Shown: piece by piece, positions 55,956 to 64,000 of the stretch
Numbering within the stretch: the first letter of the stretch is position 1
How the letters are laid out: every line of letters begins with the position of its first letter
Origin: Ligustrum vulgare
Lineage: Eukaryota; Streptophyta; Magnoliopsida; Lamiales; Oleaceae
Direction: 5' to 3'
Assembly: GCA_963555705.1 (NCBI GenBank)
Contig: OY743172.1
Coordinates: 17,049,446-17,113,445 of the forward strand
DNA: 64,000 nucleotides
The notes under the pieces: generated by a model
Databases searched by the model: none
The model's input: only the letters and a program-made list of their open reading frames with translations
What the model was told of the DNA's origin: nothing
Position numbers and translations under genes: made by a program

Positions 55956-56022
55956 GAGAGAATGATATTATTATTTCATATCATTGGTGTGAGGAATAGG
56001 ACATCCCAATGATCCTATTTAT

Positions 56023-56215
56023 CAATGTTTTCAGAATCGGACCGGACATCAACCCGGTCGAGAGACTGGGTCAAGAGTTGGAGGGTCAACCCGGAGTCGA
56101 CTCGGGTCGACCCGGGCATTAATTAATATTTAAAAAATAAAATAAAAATAAAAAATATATAAAACTCGGGTCAAACCGGGTCCGGGTTGGCCGGGTTTCC
56201 GGGTCAACCCATGTC
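56023..56215. repeat. second copy of the hAT-type MITE, inverted
   Basis: CAATGTTTTCAGAATCGGACC and GGAGTCGACTCGGGTCGACC correspond to the reverse complement of 22703-22991. The far end (GGGTCAACCCATG) is shortened and no clear duplication is seen. Confidence 0.7.
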
Positions 56216-56754
56216 GTTGCTATACTTGAATATTGAATTCAGGCTTTACAGCTTCTAATCAGCCAATTTCACACACACACACACACACACACAAAGGGAA
56301 GAAGAAGAAGAAGACCTTTGCTTGTTCAATATTTAAGCCCTTCTTAATAACCAAAATTTGTCTAGGAAGTAGGAATTCATTTACCACTTTCATCTCTTTT
56401 GGTGTTTGATAGATCAATTATGCTTTGAAAGTTATTTTTTCTACTTTTGTTGAAAGTTGTGTCATTCCTTATTTTTAAGGCAAATAAATTCTTAGCCAAT
56501 AGGTGATAATTGATTTCCATCTTTACATGGCAAACCAATAAATACATCATTTGATCATTTTTGTTATTGTTAATTTTTTTTTTTTCAAAAATTAATATTA
56601 TTATTAGTCATGCTACTTGTATTTGGAGGCTGTCATAATAATACATAAATGACACAATCCTATCATTTTATCCATTACATCAACTTTTAAATCAATAAAC
56701 ACAATCTCATCACCTCATTTTTTGTTATCTTCTTTATCAACTTACAAATATAAG
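56216..56754. other. non-coding with (AC)n and (GAA)n microsatellites
   Basis: (AC)n at 56270-56293 followed by (GAA)n at 56298-56313. No gene. Confidence 0.65.
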
Positions 56755-56905
56755 TAGTAATAATCCACAAAGAATATTATTTTTTAGAAGTAAAATATGT
56801 GATTGAAAAGTAATTTAATAAAATATGTATTGTTAGAAAATATTTTGAAAAAATATGTTATTTATTAACAAATTTATTTATAAACAATTTACCAGGCATT
56901 CAAAG
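56755..56905. repeat. MITE family A copy
   Basis: TTAGAAGTAAAATATGTGATTG, ATTTATAAACAATTTACC and CAGGCATTC follow the family A order, with more decay than the other copies. Confidence 0.5.
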
Positions 56906-58209
56906 AACACTCGGGAACTCTTCAAATTTTATGGATTTATTTAGGTACGTAATAAGTACTTAAATTTCTTTTGCTGTTATAATTTCACTATAAAATTGAC
57001 TGATGTAATTTTCTTAATTTTCCGATCGCTTTTGCAAAGAACTCACAAGTCAAATAGTCTAATATGCATTCCTAATACTCAAAAGTACTGCTTGTAATAT
57101 TATAAATAGATAATTTAAAAAAGTATTTATCTAGCCACATAGATTAATCTTTAAAAGAATTATTACATATCAACAAACAACAGTTGAAGCCTTGATGATA
57201 TGGAGAAATTATTTGGAATTAATTACTTGACCTAGCTAAAGTGATATAAATAACAGAAATACACAAGCAAAATAAATTGCTCAATAATTGTTGAGTACAA
57301 ACAAATGCAGGAAAAATATAGCAACCTCAATTTGGTTAATAATTGAAAAAAAGAGTTCGATAAATATGAATATAGATTTTAATTGGGTCAAGTCATCCTT
57401 ATACGATATGGGGTCTCTCCAAGGCAGGCTGGCCAAATCGGATCTTTTTTCCATCATTAATAAAAGAGATGATCTCGTATAATGCACTTGAAAAATACGG
57501 GTCGTGTCGAACCTATAAACGGAATACTTCGAGCCACCTCATATCCGACTCGACCAGATCCACCACCTTGCATCATCATGTGCAATTTTCTCAAAATGGA
57601 GCGAGCCTTTTGCATTAATCCCACAACGACCATCTTAAAATGGTGCTATTATGAGTAACTGCACCAACCCCAACAACCCTAGCAACTAGTCATCATGTGC
57701 CAGGGTGTTACAAACTCAATCCATAAGTAAAGTAGTATCATACCATATATCATATATTAGTTCACAAACAGTATTTTATTTTATTTTTGTTTAAAATTCG
57801 TATAGGGGAATGAGTCGCATCGTTCAAGCACGATTAAAAGTCCAATCCAAACATGACCTAACTATGTTGGGTCGAGCCATGAGCTACTTAGCCCCTCTCA
57901 TTGGCCATTGCGCTCAGGCTAGGTTTTGATGGACTCGAGTTTAAGACTAAGTCCTTGTTTGACAATCATATTTTCTCATAAAAAATACTATTTTTTTTTT
58001 AAGTAATCAATCTCAACCATCCAAAAAAGTCAAACCCACAATTTTTTATTTTTCAATCCACTTTTTAACCACACAATTTCTCAAAACTATTATTCAAAAC
58101 TCATTTTTTTCCAAAAAGTATGGCAATCAAACAAAGACTAATTGTGTAACAAACCACATTTTCCCTTTTTTTAGAGAAAAAACAATTATGAAAATCAAAG
58201 CAATGTATC
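56906..58209. other. non-coding
   Basis: No gene is supported. Two opposite open frames at 57281-57487 overlap each other and have no domain. 57955-58140 is another AT-rich inverted-repeat segment (GTCCTTGTTTGACAATCAT ... GCAATCAAACAAAGAC), probably a further MITE. Confidence 0.5.
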
Positions 58210-59496
58210 AATTGACATGACCCATAGGCGATTATTTAGGATTCCAGGCTTCCAGCACGTTTTCATAAAATTACGACCTCTGATCGACCCGTTTCACCTG
58301 GATTGAACGTCCACATGAAGATTTTCGCCTCTTACTTCTTTAAAATGACTCCAAGCTAGAAGTAGGGAATGATAATCTAAGAATTAATATTTTATTCTAG
58401 GCAATGATTGGATCGCTTACCATATTTTCCTATAAATAGAAGTCACTTCCTACTAAAGGAGACGCACCAAAATCATAATAATCAGTTAAAACTCCTTCCA
58501 AAATATTTTGATTTTTTATTCTGAATTAGGACCATGCATGTTAATGCAATAGCATGACTCTGATAAGTTCTCTATCACACGTTAGAGATTTTGCATCATT
58601 TATATAAAGAAAATGTCAATATTCAGTCAAGATCATAATCTGATTACAGGTGAAGAACCTCATGTATTGATACCATGTATCGATGCATGTAGTCCAATAA
58701 GAACATGTATTAATACATATTCACCATGTATCAATACATTAAGCAATTTTCAGTAAAACAGAATTCTTATTTTTGATTTTTTTGTCATTTTCAGGTTTTG
58801 GTAATTGTAAGTAACACATATTCTTGTTTATATGATCTTAAATGCTATTCATGCTTTAATACGTGATTTATTTCGATATTCCACAAAAGTAAAGATTTTT
58901 GCGTAATGTTATTATCATACTCTATATCATGTTTGTTATATCACTTATGGCGCTTGTTTTAATATTCGTGCCGCAATGTGGTTACACTTGTTAATATATT
59001 TTAGGGGTTTCGACTCCCTACTTGAACTTGTAAAATGCCATGCTTGAATTCATGGTTATCCATCCCTACTTGTTATATTGTGCGCTCGGGGATAGTAGTT
59101 GATTCGTAATATAAGCCCTATTAAAAGTTATGTTCTTGAAAAGAAAAATGATTGTTACTTGCTGAATATTTTGTATTCATGTATTCCATATTTTCAACTT
59201 GTAGATGTTGAAAAGTCAAATATTTGAAGCGACTTCGATGGGATGGCAAATATCGTTTGATGCCTCGAAGTATATGTATATTGTCGAATGTTGTCATGTC
59301 GATACCTTTGAGTTTTTATATGCCGAAAACTGTAGTTTTACTAATGGTTAGTAAGTTTAGTGCTTGTGTAATGTAATGGTCTCGAAATCTTTTGTTTAGT
59401 TGTAAAAACCTGGTTTAACTTTTGTGTTATTGTAAAACAACTCGGCATGAATTGTTGAAGTTTTGAAAGCTCTCACTTTTGAATACGTTATTTAGT
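58210..59496. mobile_element. LTR-like region, interrupted by the copia element
   Basis: Contains CCTATAAATAGAAG (58430) and repeated ATGTAT.GAT.CAT motifs (58668-58738). Its right half resembles 18840-18960 (TTCATGT.TTCCAT...CTTGTAGATG). The sequence continues after the copia insertion from 63661, which has the same ATGTATCGATACAT motif at 63894 and 63987. Probably part of an older gypsy-type LTR; the ends are not defined. Confidence 0.35.
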
Positions 59497-59501
59497 AGTA
59501 T

Positions 59502-59983
59502 TGTGGGATTATTGGCTTAGAACCAAACAAACAAGTCCTTAGAAATGCTATCTTGTTTAACATAAACTTGTGTGGCATTTCGAGGATTACTTAAAGTAAT
59601 TGGGGGCAAAAATAAAAAAAGGGCTTACGACCGTTAAAACCAATTGGGAAATAATTTTTAGTAATTGCATAAATTTGTTAAAATGTTTTTACAAGTGAAT
59701 TTTGGACTTGGGTATTTTTTATAAAAGGTGCAACAGTTTTTAAAGAGGTGGTGCATATTTCTCTAGAAAGTGATTTTTCTAGTTTTCTCTCTACAAAAAT
59801 ATAACTAGTGATTTTTCTTCAAGAGAGTCAAGAAAAAGTTTATCTTCTTGATTGAATTGAGATTGCATGATTTTGATTTTCTCATTGGTATGGTCGTGAG
59901 CCTACATTTTCGGTCGGTATCGAATTCATTATTTTGGCGTTCTTGGTATTCTTGATTTTGGAAATTAAGGTAAAGATCCTACA
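59502..59983 (+). repeat. 5' LTR of copia element
   Basis: 482 bp, about 98% identical to 63174-63655. Differences include TCCTTAG/CCCTTAG and AATTGGGGGC/AATCGGGGGC. Confidence 0.95.
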
Positions 59984-61312
59984 GTGATATCAGAGCGAGG
60001 AGGAATTACCAAGAAAATCAAAAAGAAATTGAAAGTCGTGAAAGCAAGACTCGGTGGAACACTGACCGAAGGTAGAGAGGAGAAGAATAACTGAGTCACC
60101 GTCCAAAAATTGCAAGATCCAGTGAAGCCAGGCGGATGAAAAATCAGTAGAGGTGACCGTGCAGTGAAAAGGCTGGGAAACTGAAGTTCTGTCCAAGGCG
60201 GTGAAGCAAGAAAAAAGAAAAAATCTGTTGTGGAAGCACCAGCCGTGGAAGTCAAAAAATCTGTGACAAACTGGAAGTTGAAGTCACCGGAATGTTGAAA
60301 AGGAGCACCGACTGAAGAAATCAGAAAAAAAGGCTGACTGAAGGAAATCGGTGAAGCAAAAGTCGACCAAGGAGAAACCGAAGCCGTGAAAATAAGAATC
60401 GGTGAAGAAGAGAAACGGTGACCGAAGGCAAGGAAGAGGCCGAAGAAAGTCAAAAACTGGAAGTGGAAACTGAGGCCAAGAATCCATTGAACCGAAGAGG
60501 AAGAAAAGAAAAAATTCGTGGAAGGAGCACTGACCAATACCGTGTGAAGTGTAAGCCACCGACTGTGACTGGAAGCTGGAAGGCGGCGAAATCGACGGAA
60601 AAGAAAGTTCAACCGAAACTTTAAACTGAAATTCCCGTCGGTAGGGAGCTCCAATCAACGAACGGTTTGCGCCATTAGACTCGTGAAGGAGAGGAGAATC
60701 TTGTAGTGTGTCGAGCAAAATTTTCCGTCGGCGGCGGCAGGTGGCGGTTTCCGGCGAGGCTCCGACGACAATTTTTGACAGTTTGTTCTAAAGGACCTGC
60801 AGAGTCCATATTCGAAGTCCGTTTCACGAAATTCAATTTGGATATTGGTTGAGGTTTGGAAATGGTTTTTTGCATGTTTCTTTAGTTTGATTTTTTGAGA
60901 TTGAACTGTGCATTGAAGACTCCTATTGTAGTTGTACGAACATTTAGGATAATTTCTGAGCTTGGGGTTTTGTGAATAAACTGGGGAAGGGCTAGAAGTT
61001 GGGATTCCTTGAGGTTCGGGTTTGACAAGATTAGGTTTTAATCTTGGGTATATTGAATTTTACAAGATTAGGTATTAATCTTGTGTTTGATAGGAGGTCT
61101 TCTTGCTGACTTGACGTGAGAATTATATTCACGGGGATATTTTGACAAGATTAGGTGTTAATCTTGGGGGTATGCAAGGTTACAAGATTAGGTGTTAATC
61201 TTGGGTAAATTCTGCATTGTGTACCGGTTTTGTTGCTGTGGTTATTTTACTTGCTGGAATTTGCAAAGGGGAGTGATAAGTATCATTCGGTGAGCAACGG
61301 TGTTTTTGAACA
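59984..61312 (+). other. copia leader; purine-rich first half
   Basis: 59984-60660 is strongly purine-rich on the plus strand (GAAG, GTGAA and AAAGAAAAAA blocks), so long open frames on the minus strand there are by-products. 61020-61210 has four copies of ACAAGATTAGG(T/G)(T/A)TTAATCTTG, which is self-complementary. No plus-strand frame was found before gag. Confidence 0.75.
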
Positions 61313-62752
61313 ATGGTTTCAAGAATGGGATCTAGGGTCGAGCTGGAGAAGTTCGATGGTAAAGGGGATTTCTCCCTTTGGAAAAAGAAAATGAAAGCAG
61401 TATTGGTGCAACAAAGGGTTGCAAAGGCATTGGAGGAACAATCCGAATGGCCGGAGGCATTATTAGCCAAGGATGATGAAGTAGCTGAAATTCAAGAAGT
61501 GGCATACAGCACTCTGATTCTTCATCTCTCAGATAACGTTCTGAGACAGGTAAACGATTCTCAAACTGCTTTAGAAATCTGGAATAAGCTAGATGAAATT
61601 TATGCTGCTAAAACTGTTCCTAATAAGATTTTTCTTTTAGAAAGAATTTTTGGTTTCGAAATGGACCCCTCCAAAGATCTTGAAACAAATTTAAATGCAT
61701 TTTCTACAATGACTTTAGATTTAACGAACAGTGGACAGAAAATCGAAGATGATCAATTAGCTATAATTTTGGTAAATTCCCTTCCAGAATCTTTCAAAGA
61801 ACTTAAAAATGTTATTAAATATGGAAGGGATACCATAACTCTTGCAAATGTCACTGCTTCGATTAGGTCTAAAGCATTAGAAATCAATTTGGAGGAGAAA
61901 GCTGTCCATACTGAAACGGCTTATTTTGTTAAAGGTAAATTTGGTAAGAAAGAGTCAATTTCTATGAACTTTAACATGAATAAGGGTAAGAGTAAGGAAC
62001 AGTGGAAGGGCAAGGGTAGTGGTAGAGATGGAGATAAGTGCTTTCATTGTGGTAAAACGGGACACTTTAAGAAAGATTGCTACGAGTGGCTAAAGAAGAA
62101 AGAGAGGCTGTGGGATGTAGCTCAAAGTAATACTGCTTTTGGGGCTTTTGGGAATGATGATGATCAATTGAGAGTGTTAAATGTGATGTTAGGTGAGCAG
62201 AATCAAGAGTGGATACTTGACTCAGGGTGTTCCTATCATATGACCTCCCATAAAGCTTGGTTTAAGACCTATAGAGAGATAGATGGGGAGAATGTGTATT
62301 TAGGGAATGGCGAGTCTTGTACTGTGATGGGAATAGGTGAAGTTGTGGTCAAGATGTATAATGGGATGGTTAGAGTTCTAACTGGGGTGAGGCATATACC
62401 TGCTTTATCCAAAAATCTTATTTCTTTGAGCACATTGCATATGTCTGGTTTTCATCATGAAACAAAGAATGATAATATGTTAGTATGTAAAGGCAATGAC
62501 ATTGTGATTAAAGGAATATTGAGAAATAGACTTTATTATATGCTTGGCACAACGGTAATTCAAGAACATTCATGCTCACACATAATTCAAAAGGATGACA
62601 CTCAATTGAGGGACAAAATGATAGCCCATGAAGGAAATAAATTTCCTTGTATTTTTGTTACTGCTAACAATGTTGCAGGTTTAACTTCAAATTCACTTGA
62701 AAGTGAGTTTTTGGAGGGTAAGGAGTTTGGAATAAACTCAAGTGACCAATGA
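61313..62752 (+). CDS. copia gag-protease polyprotein, truncated
   Basis: 479 codons. Residues about 10-200 are a UBN2-type gag (LEKFDGKGDFSLWKKKMKAV, ALEIWNKLDEIYAAKTVPNK). A CCHC knuckle, CFHCGKTGHFKKDC, lies at 243-256. The aspartic protease has its active site WILDSGCSYHMTS at 300-312, intact. A gag-pre-integrase segment follows (NLISLSTLHMSGFHHE, about 369-384). The frame then loses homology, and downstream 62800-63125 keeps VVEEVQQENDEVVE and the DYLLVMDGERRQVNP linker that normally precedes RT. It could still make capsid and protease; whether it does is unknown. Confidence 0.93.
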   Translation: MVSRMGSRVELEKFDGKGDFSLWKKKMKAVLVQQRVAKALEEQSEWPEALLAKDDEVAEIQEVAYSTLILHLSDNVLRQVNDSQTALEIWNKLDEIYAAKTVPNKIFLLERIFGFEMDPSKDLETNLNAFSTMTLDLTNSGQKIEDDQLAIILVNSLPESFKELKNVIKYGRDTITLANVTASIRSKALEINLEEKAVHTETAYFVKGKFGKKESISMNFNMNKGKSKEQWKGKGSGRDGDKCFHCGKTGHFKKDCYEWLKKKERLWDVAQSNTAFGAFGNDDDQLRVLNVMLGEQNQEWILDSGCSYHMTSHKAWFKTYREIDGENVYLGNGESCTVMGIGEVVVKMYNGMVRVLTGVRHIPALSKNLISLSTLHMSGFHHETKNDNMLVCKGNDIVIKGILRNRLYYMLGTTVIQEHSCSHIIQKDDTQLRDKMIAHEGNKFPCIFVTANNVAGLTSNSLESEFLEGKEFGINSSDQ

Positions 62753-63173
62753 ACAAGTGGTCAAAGGTGTGGAGTTCAAAATCAGCTACAAAATAACGAT
62801 TTTGATTCAGTTGTTGAGGAAGTTCAACAAGAAAATGATGAAGTTGTTGAAAATGATGGAGTTCAACAAGAAGCTACTCAAGAAAGCTTGTATGACTATC
62901 TATTAGTCATGGATGGTGAAAGGAGGCAGGTAAACCCTAATCCTAGTTTTTATTCCATTAGTCTAAAAGAGTGTTCTCTTTTGACAGGTATTAAGGAATC
63001 TACAAGTTGTGGAGAAGCTAGGATGATTCAAAGTGTAATGCAAGTGAAGATGTTTTCTCCTGAACCATCAAGTCAAAAGGCTTGGAAGGATGAAAGCTTC
63101 CAAGAGGACTTTCAGAATAGGTGAAGGTAAATTTAGATTAGGTGGAGGTTTGGTTTAAGCCAAGGTGAAGGAA
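62753..63173 (+). pseudogene. copia pol linker remnant
   Basis: Contains the acidic linker and LLVMDGERRQVNPNP, which in full copia elements sits between integrase and RT, then SSQKAWKDESFQEDFQNR and a GEGKFRLGGGLV-like stretch of the terminal region. Everything between is missing, so at least two internal deletions are inferred. Confidence 0.65.
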
Positions 63174-63655
63174 TGTGGGATTATTGGCTTAGAACCAAAC
63201 AAACAAGCCCTTAGAAATGCTATCTTGTTTAACATAAATTTGTGTGGCATTTCGAGGATTACTTAAAGTAATCGGGGGCAAAAATAAAAAAAGGGCTTAC
63301 GACCGTTAAAACCAATTGGGAAATAATTTTTAGTAATTGCATAAATTTGTTAAATTTTTTTACAAGTGAATTTTGGACTTGGGTATTTTTTATAAAATGT
63401 GCAACAAGTTTTTAAAGAGGTGGTGCATATTTCTCTAGAAAGTGGTTTTTCTAGTTTTCTCTCTACAAAAATATAACTTGTGATTTTTCTTCAAGAGAGT
63501 CAAGAAAAAGTTTATCTTCTTGATTGAATTGAGATTGCATGATTTTGATTTTCTCATTGGTATGGTCGTGAGCCTACATTTTCGGTCGGTATCGAATTCA
63601 TTATTTTGGCGTTCTTGGTATTCTTGATTTTGGAAATCAAGGTAAAGATCCTACA
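63174..63655 (+). repeat. 3' LTR of copia element
   Basis: Same ends as the 5' LTR; followed by the AGTAT duplication. Confidence 0.95.
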
Positions 63656-63660
63656 AGTAT

Positions 63661-64000
63661 GTATTAATACCTAAACTTGTAATAACAATACTTGCATAAA
63701 ACGGACCCTGGCCCCTTTCATAAATTAAATATCAAAATTGTACTGTTATATCGATACTTGCAGTAAAGAATTTGTATAAGATATTTTAGTGCAGGTTTAA
63801 CCTTCTTCTCTGAATCTTAAGTTCAATGCATCTCTCTTTGAAACAAATTGTACATATGGAACCCTTAATGTTTTTTTTTTAGTGTTTATCTCCATGTATC
63901 GATACATCTTTTTTACGATCATAACTTGCAAAATTCAAAATGTTGGATTGTCAAGGCATAACTGAATGTATCAAATATATACTAGATATCGATACATGCA
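63661..64000. other. continuation of interrupted LTR-like region
   Basis: No gene. ATGTATCGATACAT motifs near 63894 and 63987 link it with 58660-58740. Confidence 0.4.

Larger units (their letters stand above)
59502..63655 (+). mobile_element. internally deleted Ty1/copia retrotransposon
   Basis: 482-bp LTRs (59502-59983 and 63174-63655, from TGTGGGATTATTGG to GATCCTACA) are bounded by perfect AGTAT duplications (59497-59501 and 63656-63660). A PBS-like GTGATATCAGAGCG follows the 5' LTR; a purine-rich AAGGTGAAGGAA precedes the 3' LTR. The interior has a 1.3 kb leader, then a 479-codon gag-protease frame, then short remnants of the integrase-RT linker. The integrase core, RT and RNase H are gone, so the element is non-autonomous. 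The LTRs differ at about nine sites plus two small indels. Confidence 0.93.

Noticed and set aside
59965..60718. Minus-strand open frames of 229 and 144 codons rich in Phe and Ser
   Set aside because: They are the complement of the purine-rich copia leader; no domain, extreme composition, overlapping frames.

Overview
The window is nuclear DNA from a flowering plant, most likely a eudicot. It is AT-rich and has spliced genes with GT/AG introns, plant LTR-retrotransposon lineages, Helitron and MITE debris, and a plant-type LEC14B gene. I see no bacterial, organellar, rRNA, tRNA or CRISPR locus. The species cannot be named from the sequence alone.

Layout. 0-4.6 kb: MITE debris, a possible solo LTR (884-1487), Helitron-like termini and a decayed minus-strand fragment resembling the end of a ubiquitin-specific protease. 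4.6-12.5 kb: an old plus-strand Ty3/gypsy chromovirus with a chromodomain, many stops, and opposite halves of its two LTRs missing. 12.7-14.0 kb: unidentified minus-strand exons and a frameshifted MIC10-like pseudogene. 14.37-16.96 kb: a non-autonomous minus-strand Helitron containing three tandem copies of a 0.65 kb module. 17-22.5 kb: LTR-like and AT-rich repeats. 22.7-23.0 kb: a hAT-type MITE with an 8-bp target duplication. 23.0-31.9 kb: a young, nearly intact minus-strand Tat-lineage Ty3/gypsy element with two RNase H domains and a spliced antisense ORF. 32-35 kb: non-coding.

35.1-42.2 kb holds the best host gene: LEC14B, a WD40 protein of the DCAF11/WDR23 type, plus strand, nine coding exons that join in frame to 477 codons. 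Downstream are a truncated Ty1/copia element (42.8-44.1 kb), a plasma-membrane H+-ATPase gene fragment (44.7 kb), unidentified minus-strand exon-like pieces (45.4-46.3 kb), and a cluster of small TIR elements (48-51.7 kb). The second intact host gene is a single-exon secreted leucine-rich-repeat protein on the minus strand (52.0-53.2 kb). It is followed by a complete Cassandra-type TRIM with a 5S-rRNA-like segment in each LTR (55.2-56.0 kb). At the right end an internally deleted Ty1/copia element (59.5-63.7 kb) keeps gag and protease but has lost the integrase core and most of the RT/RNase H.

The window is therefore two functional genes in a bed of nested transposable elements of different ages. 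The most informative parts are the Tat element with its antisense gene, the Cassandra TRIM, the amplified Helitron and the captured or dead gene fragments. I did not find a convincing wholly new system. The features closest to one are the tandem amplification inside the Helitron and the gag-protease-only copia derivative with a long purine-rich leader.
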